A stretch of 46,773 nucleotides of DNA from Nocardia stercoris (GTDB taxonomy: Bacteria; Actinomycetota; Actinomycetes; Mycobacteriales; Mycobacteriaceae). Shown here piece by piece: positions 33,161 to 40,843 of this stretch; the stretch's first letter is position 1, and each line of letters starts with the position of its first letter. The DNA is taken from contig NZ_RFFH01000028.1 in assembly GCF_003696265.1 (NCBI RefSeq), positions 1 to 46,773 of the forward strand, read 5' to 3'. A program made the translations under genes and the position numbers. The notes under the pieces were generated by a model. That model had not been told where the DNA came from and did not search any database. It saw nothing but the letters and a program-made list of their open reading frames with translations.

Positions 33161-34365
33161 CACGGGCGCTCCCGATTGCGCAGCCGGGTGAGCACATCCA
33201 CGCCCGCCGCCGGGACCAAGGCCGTGACCTCAGCGGGATCGAAAGCGCCGCAGTCGATTCCGCGCAGGACCACGGTGGCCAGGGCTTGGGCGGTGGCCGG
33301 TTCGTCGACGACGGGTCCGCCGAGGCCGCGCAGGTAACGGTCGATGCGGGGTGCGGCCGCGGTGAGGGCGCCGCGGAAGAAGGCGTAGGTGGCCGCCCAA
33401 CGGGTGACCAGGTGGCCCGGATGCATGTCCCAGCCCTGGTAGTAGCCGCGTTCCAACGCACGCGTCACCAGGCGGTAGTGCCGGGTGAGGGCGGCGCGGA
33501 CCTCGGTGTCGGTACCGATGGGCAGCACCTGGGTGGAACCGTCGCACACCCACACCCCGGTCTGCGCGGCCGCCGCCTGCATGACCGACTTGGCGTGATC
33601 GGCGGCGGGATGCTCCAGCGACTGGAACTGTGGGGCGACCCCGCAGGCCGCGCTGTAATCGTAGGTGCCGTAATGCAATCCGCTGCAGCGCCCAGCCGAG
33701 CGGGCGATCGCCACGGCCACCGGCGCGGTGCCGTCGGCCGCGACCACCGCCTGCGGACTCTCGATCTGCAGTTCGAAACGCAATGCGCCGGAAGGTAATC
33801 CGTGCGCCGCCTCCAGCAGCTCACACAGCCGGACGGCGATGTCGACCTGGTCGGCCGACCGCAGCTTGGGCACGGTGAACACGAAGCCGGGCGGTACCCC
33901 ACCCGCCCCTTCGAGAACCAGGTCCAGAGTTCGTGTGGCGCGGGCGAATTCGGCACCGGTCAGGCCCTTGATCCGGACGCCCCGCCCCGGGATCGCCAAC
34001 TGCGCCAGGACGCGGCCCGCGCGCACCGCGTCGTGGTCCTCGGCCGCGTCGGCACGGGTGCCGTATCCGTCCTCGAAATCCAGCCGCAGATCCTGGATCG
34101 GATCCCGGCCGATCCGGCCCAGCGCCGCGGCCACCACCTCGGGACCGGCGAGCTCGGTCAGCAACTCGCGATGCCGGTCGGCCAGATCCAGCGCGACCGC
34201 GGCCCAACGCTGCGGCACGGTCGAATCGGCGTCGGCCGCCGAGACGTAGGCGGTGTGGATCGGCTGGCCCGGCCGGTCGCCGGGATAGCGCCGGGCGAGG
34301 TCGCCGTCGACCCGGCGGACCGAGTCACCCAGTTCCTCGACAGCCGCTGTGGTCAACCGTGTCAC
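33157..34365 (-). CDS. DUF6986 protein, CitE/HpcH aldolase-like
   Basis: This 402-residue protein has the signatures of the HpcH/HpaI-CitE (beta) superfamily of Mg-dependent C-C lyases: LDFEDGYG (residues 95-102), VRIKG (130-134), TVPKLRS (164-170), FELQIESP (197-204) and YGTYDYSAACG (232-242). It matches the actinobacterial DUF6986 type, for which I know of no assigned reaction. GTG 34365 is preceded by GGAAGGAG on the minus strand and overlaps the racemase stop (GTGA). In this cluster it could handle ureidoglycolate or condense glyoxylate, the product of allantoin breakdown. That role is inference. Confidence 0.82.
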   Translation of the reverse strand: MTRLTTAAVEELGDSVRRVDGDLARRYPGDRPGQPIHTAYVSAADADSTVPQRWAAVALDLADRHRELLTELAGPEVVAAALGRIGRDPIQDLRLDFEDGYGTRADAAEDHDAVRAGRVLAQLAIPGRGVRIKGLTGAEFARATRTLDLVLEGAGGVPPGFVFTVPKLRSADQVDIAVRLCELLEAAHGLPSGALRFELQIESPQAVVAADGTAPVAVAIARSAGRCSGLHYGTYDYSAACGVAPQFQSLEHPAADHAKSVMQAAAAQTGVWVCDGSTQVLPIGTDTEVRAALTRHYRLVTRALERGYYQGWDMHPGHLVTRWAATYAFFRGALTAAAPRIDRYLRGLGGPVVDEPATAQALATVVLRGIDCGAFDPAEVTALVPAAGVDVLTRLRNRERPW

Positions 34366-35117
34366 CGGCGGTCTCCTTCCACCCCCGGCTCGGTCAGCGC
34401 GTAGTCCGACAGCAGTCCGGTGTACTCCTTGGCCGGCGGCCTCGCGAACTCGCCACGTCCGGATTTCCGCAGGCCCATCGTCACCAGCGACTGTACGGCC
34501 AGGGTCGCCGCGACCACGCCGTCCACGACCGGCATGCCGCATTCCGCGGTCAGATAGGCGCAGAAGTCGGCCATCCCGGCGCAGCCGAGCACGATGGCAT
34601 CGGAGTCGTCGGCCGCCGCCGCGGCCCGGCAGGCCGCGGCGATCTCCGAGCGCACCGCCGGATCCTCCAGCCCCAGGACCGGGATCCCGGTCGGGTGGAC
34701 GCCCCGGCAGAACCGGCGCATGCCGTACCGGTCGGCCAGGTCCCAGGTCTGGCCCACGGACCGGCCCAGCGTGGTGACCACGCTGAACCCGCGCCCGAGA
34801 TGGCTCGCGGTCCGCATGGCCGCCTCGGCGATCCCGACCACCGGCCCGCAGGCGAGCTCCCGGGCCGCGTACAGCCCCGGATCGCCGAAGCACGCGACGA
34901 CATACCCGTCGACCCCCTCGGCCTCCCCGCGCGCGATCTCGGCGAGCAGGCCCGGCACCGCGAGCGCCTCGTCGTAGTGCGATTCGATCGACGCCGGTCC
35001 CATCGTCGCGGTGACCGCCTCCACGATCGTTTGCGGGCCGGCCACTTTCTCGGCGCACTGCTGCACGGCCGCGGTCATGCTCGCGGTGGTGTTGGGGTTG
35101 ACGAGGCGGATCCTCAT
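34362..35117 (-). CDS. Asp/Glu/hydantoin racemase family, probable allantoin racemase
   Basis: This 251-residue protein starts MRIRLVNPNTTASMT, the hydantoin/allantoin racemase signature. The two catalytic cysteines are visible at Cys76 (VVACFGDPG) and Cys179 (VLGCAGM). In purine-degrading bacteria, members interconvert R- and S-allantoin so that stereospecific downstream enzymes can use either isomer. Allantoin racemase is favoured over hydantoin racemase because of the adjacent allantoinase and allantoicase. Both ends overlap neighbours by four bases (permease upstream, DUF6986 downstream). Confidence 0.88.
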   Translation of the reverse strand: MRIRLVNPNTTASMTAAVQQCAEKVAGPQTIVEAVTATMGPASIESHYDEALAVPGLLAEIARGEAEGVDGYVVACFGDPGLYAARELACGPVVGIAEAAMRTASHLGRGFSVVTTLGRSVGQTWDLADRYGMRRFCRGVHPTGIPVLGLEDPAVRSEIAAACRAAAAADDSDAIVLGCAGMADFCAYLTAECGMPVVDGVVAATLAVQSLVTMGLRKSGRGEFARPPAKEYTGLLSDYALTEPGVEGDRR

Positions 35118-36607
35118 ACCGCGGAACTCCCTTCGACGGCCTTCGGGGCGGCGAGCGGGCCGCGAGTGGACAGCACCAGGTAGGTGACCAGAGCGACGGC
35201 GCAGCCGATGAACCAGCTGTACTGGGCCGCGGTGTACATGCCGCGCAGCTGGTCGGCGAGTACCGGGAACACCGCGAACGCCGCACCGGCCACGGTGGCG
35301 ACGATCGCAACCGGATTGAATCCGCCGCGGTACCAATAGGTTCCGCTCTCCGACCGGGTGAACAGGTCGTCGACGACGATCCGCTGCTGCCGCACCAGGT
35401 AGTAGTCGCTGATCAGGACCCCGAACAGCGGGCCGATGAAGGCGCCCAGCACCTCCAGCGTGTAGTGGATGACCTCGGGGTTGTTGTAGAGGTTCCACGG
35501 GGTGATCAGCAGGGAGCCGACCGCGGCGATCATGCCGCCGGCCCGCCAGCTGATCCGCTGCGGATCCACGTGGGAGAAGTCGAACGCGGGGGAGATGAAG
35601 TTCGCCACGATGTTGATGCCGACGGTGGCGAGGGTGAACGTCAACGCGCCCAGCACGATCGCGAACGTCGAGTCGATCTTGGCGACCGTCTGGACCGGGT
35701 CGGTGATCAGCTTGCCGTACACCGGGACGGTCAGCGAGGCGGTGATCACGACCAGCAGCGAGAACAGCAGGAAGTTCACCGGCAGGCCCAGCAGGTTGCC
35801 GCGTTTGACCGCCGCGTAGGAGCGCCCGTAGCGGGCGAAGTCACCGAAGTTCAGCATCGGGCCGGAGAAGTAGGAGACCACCAGCGCGATGGCACCCAGC
35901 ATGACCGGCACCGCCGACCAGCCGGTGTGCGTCACCGCGGACAGGTTCAGGTCGACCGCGCCGAAGCCGGCCTTGTGGATCAGATAGCCGGTGAGCAGGA
36001 ACATCACGACATACACCGCGGGACCGCAGAATTCGATGAACCGGCGGATCGACTCCATGCCGCGCCAGAACACGCACGCCTGCACCACCCAGAGCAGCAG
36101 GAAACTGCCCCAGCCCAGCGTGGACAGCCCGAGGAATCCGTGATCGGCCACCACGGCGAACCGCGCCAGACTCGGAAACAGTTTCACCAGAACGACATCC
36201 AGCGCGGCCGAGGCCAGGAAGGTCTGGATTCCGTACCACGCCACCGCGATCAGGCCGCGGATGATGGCGGGGATATTGGCACCCAGCACACCGAACGCGC
36301 TCCGGCACACGACCGGATACGGCACGCCCGTGGTCTGGCTCGGCTTGGCGACCAGGTTGACGAAGCCCTGCACGATCACGATGCCCACGACGAGCGCGAT
36401 CAATACCTGCCAGCCCGCCAGGCCGAGCGCGAAAAGGCTTCCGGCGGTGACATACCCGCCGACACTGTGCACGTCCGACATCCAGAACGCGAAGATGTCG
36501 TAGCTGCCCCACGTCTGTTTCCGCAGCGGAGCGAGATCGTCGTTGGTGAGCCGGGGGTCGTAGGAGGCGGGTAAGTCCGCGGTGGCCGGGGCGGCGATAT
36601 CGCTCAT
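35114..36607 (-). CDS. NCS1 family permease (probable allantoin/hydantoin transporter)
   Basis: This 497-residue inner-membrane transporter belongs to the nucleobase:cation symporter-1 family (PucI, Mhp1). It opens with YDPRLTNDDLAPLRKQTWGSYDIFAFWMSDVHSVGGY, typical of NCS1 proteins, and has about twelve transmembrane segments. Aromatic-rich helices lie around the substrate site (WGSFLLLWVVQACVFWRGME and the NFGDFARYGRS loop). Cluster context favours allantoin or a related hydantoin/ureide as substrate. ATG 36607 is used; ATG 36616 would add three residues. Its stop overlaps the racemase ATG (ATGA). Confidence 0.9.
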   Translation of the reverse strand: MSDIAAPATADLPASYDPRLTNDDLAPLRKQTWGSYDIFAFWMSDVHSVGGYVTAGSLFALGLAGWQVLIALVVGIVIVQGFVNLVAKPSQTTGVPYPVVCRSAFGVLGANIPAIIRGLIAVAWYGIQTFLASAALDVVLVKLFPSLARFAVVADHGFLGLSTLGWGSFLLLWVVQACVFWRGMESIRRFIEFCGPAVYVVMFLLTGYLIHKAGFGAVDLNLSAVTHTGWSAVPVMLGAIALVVSYFSGPMLNFGDFARYGRSYAAVKRGNLLGLPVNFLLFSLLVVITASLTVPVYGKLITDPVQTVAKIDSTFAIVLGALTFTLATVGINIVANFISPAFDFSHVDPQRISWRAGGMIAAVGSLLITPWNLYNNPEVIHYTLEVLGAFIGPLFGVLISDYYLVRQQRIVVDDLFTRSESGTYWYRGGFNPVAIVATVAGAAFAVFPVLADQLRGMYTAAQYSWFIGCAVALVTYLVLSTRGPLAAPKAVEGSSAV

Positions 36608-36686
36608 TGCGCACATCCGATCGTGCTCGGTCAAGTAATGATGAGCAGAACGGTAGGTAGCGCGCATTGCTTCGGTGTTGCCCGAA

Positions 36687-37409
36687 CTATATATCTTCGG
36701 CCGCCAGCAGTCCGGTGTCCGTCGGCAAACCGGCGACCACTCCGTTGAGCCTGGTGTGATGACGTTCGGCTGCCGCCAGCAATCCTTCCGCATCGCCCGC
36801 CAGGAAGGCCGCCAGCTGCCGGGCGTGATCGTCCTGCAGCACCGCGCGTTCGGCGGCGCTGACGTGCACCATCGGCTGGACCGGCTCGGTGATGTTCCAC
36901 GCGTATTCGAGCATGTGCACCAGCCGGGCCATCCCGGACGGCCGGGTCAGGGCGAGATGGAAGATGCGGGACTCGCGGTGATAGGCGGCCGGATCGTCCT
37001 CGCGCACAGCGGCTTCCAGTCGGGCGTGCGACTCGGCGGCGAGCCGGTGATCGTCGGGTCCGGCGCGCAGGACCGCGGCAGCCAGCGCGGTGCTCTCCAG
37101 CTGTTCGCGTACCAGGTAGAGCTCGCGCAGTTCGCGCACGGTGAGCTGGGTGACGGTGTAGCCGCAGTGCTGGCGATGTTCGACCAGGCCTTCCCCGATC
37201 AGGGTCTGCAGGGATTCCCGGACCGGGATCGGGCTGACGGCGTACCGCTCGGAGAACTCGCGCAGCGGCAACATGGTGCGCGGCGGCAGATTTCCGTCCA
37301 GGATCAGCCGGCGGAGATGTTCGAGGATCTCCTGCTGGGTGTATCCGCGCCGCGGATCTCGCGGCGGGAGGACCGTGGGCAGGCGGGGCAGGCGGGACCG
37401 GGGTGGCAT
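36687..37409 (-). CDS. GntR family transcriptional regulator (FCD/FadR subfamily)
   Basis: This 240-residue regulator has an N-terminal winged helix (residues about 22-90, with LREFSERYAVSPIPVRESLQTLIGEGLVEHR) and a helical FCD ligand-binding domain. The FCD domain shows a metal-site-like set of His residues (YHRESRIFHLALTR, DDHARQLAAFLAGD, ERHHTRL). The regulator ends 79 bases before the permease start on the same strand and is the obvious candidate to control the allantoin cluster, probably responding to an allantoin-pathway intermediate; this is inferred from position. It may itself lie at the head of the operon. Confidence 0.9.
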   Translation of the reverse strand: MPPRSRLPRLPTVLPPRDPRRGYTQQEILEHLRRLILDGNLPPRTMLPLREFSERYAVSPIPVRESLQTLIGEGLVEHRQHCGYTVTQLTVRELRELYLVREQLESTALAAAVLRAGPDDHRLAAESHARLEAAVREDDPAAYHRESRIFHLALTRPSGMARLVHMLEYAWNITEPVQPMVHVSAAERAVLQDDHARQLAAFLAGDAEGLLAAAERHHTRLNGVVAGLPTDTGLLAAEDI

Positions 37410-37461
37410 CGGGTCACGGTAACGGCCCTGGCCGATTTCCGCTCGTCGGCGGATTTCGCGG

Positions 37462-37878
37462 CTACTCGCCGATCGCCTTGAGGGCCAGCCGGTGCAGGGT
37501 TCGGCGTTCCTCGGCGGTGAGCCGGTAGAGGAGCCGGTCGGCGGCCTCCTTGAGGCGTTCGTCGGTGCGCGCCACCATGTCCCGGCCGGCCTTGGTGATG
37601 CTCAGCCGGTACTTGCGGCGGTCCTCGGTGTCGCGGGCGCGCACCACGTATCCGGCGCGTTCCAGGCCGTCTATCAGGCGCACGACCTCGCTGCGGTCGA
37701 TGGCGAGTGCGTCGGAGACCTGTTGCTGGGTGAGGTCGGACTGTTCGGCCAGATAGCTGAGCACCCAGTGGTCGCGCAGGGAGGTGTTCACCTCGGCGTG
37801 AATGGCCTTGTGCAGGCGGCCGAACACGTAGGTGGGGTGCTGCAGGAGGCTGCGCGGGAACTCGGCTCCGAGGGACAC
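37462..37878 (-). CDS. MarR family transcriptional regulator
   Basis: This 138-residue protein has the MarR winged-helix core: QSDLTQQQVSDALAIDRSEVVRLIDGLERAGYVVRARDTEDRRKYRLSITKAG, including the Asp-Arg-Arg wing. It is divergent from an EmrB/QacA-type exporter with 100 bases between them, a standard arrangement in which a phenolic or drug ligand relieves repression of the pump. The start is GTG 37878. Downstream on the same strand is the GntR gene (52-base gap), so some co-transcription is possible. Confidence 0.92.
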   Translation of the reverse strand: MSLGAEFPRSLLQHPTYVFGRLHKAIHAEVNTSLRDHWVLSYLAEQSDLTQQQVSDALAIDRSEVVRLIDGLERAGYVVRARDTEDRRKYRLSITKAGRDMVARTDERLKEAADRLLYRLTAEERRTLHRLALKAIGE

Positions 37879-37894
37879 CGCCCGATTCTACCCA

Positions 37895-37955
37895 CTGTTG
37901 AGAATATCTATTGTGGGGGATCTCAACGATTGTTAACCTCAACAGCAGATCTGCT
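37895..37955. promoter_or_regulatory. MarR-type operator region with repeated TTGAG half-sites and a palindrome
   Basis: CTGTTGAG (37895-37902) is inverted as CTCAACAG (37938-37945), and GTTGAGA (37897-37903) is inverted as TCTCAAC (37921-37927). The 12-bp perfect palindrome AGCAGATCTGCT (37944-37955) overlaps the last. All lie in the 100-base gap between marR and the exporter, as expected for an autoregulatory operator. Confidence 0.6.
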
Positions 37956-37978
37956 CCACTACTTATCGGGAGGGTGCG

Positions 37979-39382
37979 GTGACTACTGCCACCGAATCGC
38001 GCGTCGAACCGATCCCCGCCGCCGTCTGGCGCGTCGCGGGGGTCGTCGTGTTCGGCGCGATCATGGGGATGCTCGACACATCCCTGATCAATGTGGGTCT
38101 CGACCGGATCAGCGCGGATCTGGGCGCGACCCTCGATGCCGCGCAATGGATCGCCAGCGCCTACCTGGTCGCGCTGGCCGTCACGCTGCCGCTGTGTGGC
38201 TGGCTGGGCCGGGTGGTCGGTGCCGACCGGTTGTGGCTGGGTGCGCTGGCCGGGTTCACCGTCACCTCCGGGCTGTGCGCGCTCGCGCCGTCGGTCGGCT
38301 GGCTGATCGTGGCGCGGATCGCGCAGGGGCTGGCCGCCGGCTTCCTGGTCCCGGCCGGGCAGACCCTGATCGGCCAGGTCGCCGGTCCGCACCGGCTCGG
38401 CCGGGTGATGAGCGTGGTCGGGATCGCGGTCGTCGCCGCGCCCGCCATCGGGCCGACGGTCGGCGGGCTGCTGCTGCAGCACTTCAGCTGGCCGTGGCTG
38501 TTTCTGATCAACCTGCCGCTGGGTGTCGTGGCCTTCGTGCTGGGTGTGCGGCTGCTGCCGGCCAGCGCGCGGACCGGATTCACGCCGCTGGACAGCACCG
38601 GCTTCGTACTGGTCGCCTCCGGGCTGTCGCTGCTGGTGTACGGGCTGGGTGCGTTCGGCACCGAGGGCCGCTTCGGCGCGCCGCGGGTGTGGATTCCGGT
38701 CGTGGTCGGCGCGGTCGCGCTGGCGGGCTTCCTGATCCGCTCGGCCGGGCGGGCGGACGCGATCCTGGACATCGGCCTGTTCCGCAACCGGGTGTTCGCG
38801 GCCGCGGGTGCGGCGAACTTCTTCGCCGGTCTGGCCATGTACGGCGGAATGCTGTTGCTGCCCTTGTACTTCCAGATCCTGCGCGGGGAAGGGCTGGTGT
38901 CCACCGGGTTGCTGCTGTTCTCCTTCGGGCTCGGCGGGGTCATCGCGCTGCCCGCCGGCGGCCGGCTCACCGACCGCTTCGGTGGCGGAATCGTCTCCGT
39001 CGCAGGCAATCTCGTCACCGCGCTGGTGACGGTACCGTTCGTCTTCGGGGACGCGTCGACGAATCTCGTACTGGTGCAGGTGCTGCTGTTCGTCCGCGGA
39101 CTGGCGGCCGGCCTGACCGCGATGCCGGCGGTGACCGCCGCCTACGCCTCGGTCGGGCGGGAGAAGCTCGCCGACGCGGCCTCGCTGGTGAATATCCTGA
39201 TGCGCGTGGGCGGTTCGGCCGGGGTGGCGTTGCTGGCGGTGGTGCTGGTGCAGTCCGCGCGGTCCGGTGCGCCGCTGGTCAGCGGATACCACCAGGCCTT
39301 CGGCTGGCTGACGGCCGCGACAGTGGTGGCGCTGGGCGCCTCGGTCGTGCTCTGGCGAGCCGAGCGCCGGTCTGCCGCCTGA
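37979..39382 (+). CDS. MFS drug exporter, DHA2 (EmrB/QacA) family
   Basis: This 467-residue protein has about fourteen transmembrane helices and the DHA2 signatures: GAIMGMLDTSLINVGLDRI in helix 1 (D-T-S/T-I-V-N-V-like motif), LAVTLPLCGWLGRVVGADRLWLGAL as motif A, and APAIGPTVGGLLLQHFSWPWLFLINLPLG as motif C followed by the WRWxFxINxP-like element. DHA2 pumps export hydrophobic drugs, bile salts or dyes by proton antiport. The start is GTG 37979 with GGGAGGG at 37968-37974. It is divergent from marR, which probably represses it. Confidence 0.94.
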   Translation: MTTATESRVEPIPAAVWRVAGVVVFGAIMGMLDTSLINVGLDRISADLGATLDAAQWIASAYLVALAVTLPLCGWLGRVVGADRLWLGALAGFTVTSGLCALAPSVGWLIVARIAQGLAAGFLVPAGQTLIGQVAGPHRLGRVMSVVGIAVVAAPAIGPTVGGLLLQHFSWPWLFLINLPLGVVAFVLGVRLLPASARTGFTPLDSTGFVLVASGLSLLVYGLGAFGTEGRFGAPRVWIPVVVGAVALAGFLIRSAGRADAILDIGLFRNRVFAAAGAANFFAGLAMYGGMLLLPLYFQILRGEGLVSTGLLLFSFGLGGVIALPAGGRLTDRFGGGIVSVAGNLVTALVTVPFVFGDASTNLVLVQVLLFVRGLAAGLTAMPAVTAAYASVGREKLADAASLVNILMRVGGSAGVALLAVVLVQSARSGAPLVSGYHQAFGWLTAATVVALGASVVLWRAERRSAA

Positions 39383-39425
39383 CGGCGTCCGGTCCGCGAG
39401 GGTGCCGGTGGAAAGCGGGCTTGTC

Positions 39426-39482
39426 GGAAGGCAATTCGGTTGCTAGCCTTCCCGAGTCGCCGAACGACAGCCGTTCGACTCG
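39426..39482 (+). promoter_or_regulatory. two inverted repeats before the leader peptide ORF
   Basis: GGAAGGC/GCCTTCC (39426-39432 with 39446-39452) is followed at once by an 11-bp stem with a 3-base bulge (39453-39458 plus 39462-39466, paired with 39472-39482) and a 5-base loop. The second ends two bases before the AGGAGG of the leader ORF. They may act as an operator or as RNA structure in the leader. Confidence 0.5.
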
Positions 39483-39499
39483 CTAGGAGGTGAGACCCG

Positions 39500-39541
39500 A
39501 TGTACGTACGACCCCTGGGTGCTCCCTCCCTTCACGGCTGA
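39500..39541 (+). CDS. 13-residue leader peptide (MYVRPLGAPSLHG)
   Basis: ATG 39500 is preceded by a perfect AGGAGG (39485-39490, nine-base spacing) and opens 13 codons before TGA. It lies 75 bases upstream of the alpha/beta hydrolase start, within a strongly structured leader: a 7-bp hairpin at 39556-39574 and a helix over the hydrolase ribosome-binding site at 39580-39612. This layout matches ribosome-mediated attenuation. I do not recognise the peptide. Confidence 0.6.
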   Translation: MYVRPLGAPSLHG

Positions 39542-39555
39542 GCAGACAACGCTGC

Positions 39556-39612
39556 GCGACCGATCAACGGTCGCCGGGAGTGCCTCTACACCAAGGCTTT
39601 CCCGAAAGGCAC
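39556..39612 (+). promoter_or_regulatory. attenuator-like hairpins sequestering the hydrolase ribosome-binding site
   Basis: GCGACCG-ATCAA-CGGTCGC (39556-39574) is a perfect 7-bp hairpin. GTGCCT (39580-39585) pairs with AGGCAC (39607-39612), masking part of GAAAGG (39604-39609), the ribosome-binding site of the gene at 39617. CTCCC inside the leader ORF (39522-39526) could pair alternatively with GGGAG (39576-39580), linking leader translation to the downstream fold. Confidence 0.5.
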
Positions 39613-39616
39613 CACC

Positions 39617-40366
39617 ATGAATCTCACCGCGGCAACAACTCACGACGGTGTCGTCGAGCGTGCATTCACGCTCGGCGACGTCACCGGCGTGCTCTGGTCA
39701 CCCGAAACCCCTACCGCTGACGCGCCTTTGATCCTGATGGGGCACACCGGCGGTCTGCACAAGAAGTCGCCCGGACTCGTCGCCCGGGCCCGGAACTTCG
39801 TCACCGGCTACGGATACACCGTCGCCGCGATCGACGCCCCCGGGCACGGTGACCGGCCCCGCGACGAACGCGATCAGCAGTGGGTCGCCGAGATGTCCGC
39901 CGCCCGCGCCGCCGGCGAATCGATGCGCCGCGTCATCACCGACTACAACGCCTCCCTGGCCGAGCGCGCGGTACCGGAATGGCAGGCGACCATCGACGCG
40001 CTGCAGGCGCTGCCCGAAGTCGGCGCCGGCCCGATCGGCTACGCCGGCACCACGCTCGGCACCGCGATCGGCCTGATGCTCACCGCGGTCGAATCCCGGA
40101 TCCGGGTCGCGGAATTCGGGCCGGTGTTCGTGTACGAGGCGCTGCTGGAATCGGCCCGGAAGCTGACCATCCCGGTCCGCTTCCAGCTGGCCTGGGACGA
40201 CCCGGAGATCGACCGCGAGCTGGGGCTGGAACTGTTCGGCGCGTGCGGGTCGGCGGACAAGGCGCTGCACGCTTTCCCAGGTGCGCACCAGCGGATCCCG
40301 CGGACCGAGATCGACATCTCGGCCCGCTTCTTCGCCCGGCATTTGCGTGGGGACGCGGCGGCGTGA
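39617..40366 (+). CDS. alpha/beta hydrolase (dienelactone-hydrolase-like)
   Basis: This 249-residue protein has an alpha/beta-hydrolase layout: oxyanion-type MGHTGGLHKKSPG (about 41-53), AAIDAPGHGDRP (71-81), a nucleophile elbow GYAGTTLGTAIG (141-152), an acid candidate in LAWDDPEID, and the His of FPGAHQRIP. The elbow is odd: where Ser is expected (G-x-S-x-G), the sequence reads G-T-T-L-G with Thr146. The enzyme may therefore be inactive, use Thr, or work differently. The start is ATG 39617 with GAAAGG. It is probably controlled by the upstream leader peptide region. Confidence 0.82.
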   Translation: MNLTAATTHDGVVERAFTLGDVTGVLWSPETPTADAPLILMGHTGGLHKKSPGLVARARNFVTGYGYTVAAIDAPGHGDRPRDERDQQWVAEMSAARAAGESMRRVITDYNASLAERAVPEWQATIDALQALPEVGAGPIGYAGTTLGTAIGLMLTAVESRIRVAEFGPVFVYEALLESARKLTIPVRFQLAWDDPEIDRELGLELFGACGSADKALHAFPGAHQRIPRTEIDISARFFARHLRGDAAA

Positions 40367-40452
40367 GCCGGTGAGCGTGCGGCGGGCCGAGTCCGGATCC
40401 CGGACCGGCCTGCCGCCGTCTCGGCGGTGGTCGTAACCTCGGCCGCACGGCC

Positions 40453-40785
40453 CTATCGGCGCCGAGCCGGCGGGTTCGGGGATACCGCCGCTTCGGAACA
40501 CCACTGCCGAACCGGCACCCGCCCACGATTGTTCGCGGTCGCCAGCACGAATTCGACCAGTGCGAGCCAGTTTCCGGTATTCGTCCGGGCCCACGCGTGC
40601 AGCAGTCCCGGCACGCGCCCCGACACGTTCAGTCCGCCTGACCGGATCCGCAACGGGATCCCGTCGCGGCGGAAGCTGCCGGTGCCGGACGGGATGGCCA
40701 GGGCGAGGTCGACCACGACCGGCGTGGGTGGCGAGACCTCGCGGCGCAGCGTCGGGGCAACCTCATCCGGCCAGTGTTCGAACAT
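40453..40785 (-). CDS. hypothetical protein, 110 residues
   Basis: I do not recognise a family. The protein begins MFEHWPDEVAPTLRREVS, has no membrane segment, and contains a Trp/Asn-rich stretch near its middle (ARTNTGNWLALVEFVLATANN) that looks like a folded domain. Codon use is consistent with coding. The reading direction matches the neighbouring methyltransferase (58-base gap), so it may be the second gene of a small operon. It converges on the hydrolase gene. Confidence 0.6.
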   Translation of the reverse strand: MFEHWPDEVAPTLRREVSPPTPVVVDLALAIPSGTGSFRRDGIPLRIRSGGLNVSGRVPGLLHAWARTNTGNWLALVEFVLATANNRGRVPVRQWCSEAAVSPNPPARRR

Positions 40786-40843
40786 GTGTACGAATAGTAC
40801 TCATCGGTCTGATCTGCGCCAGCCACACGCCGGAGGAACCGGG

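Noticed and set aside
36261..36503. Plus-strand frame inside the NCS1 permease gene
   Set aside because: Antisense shadow of a membrane protein with clear family features.
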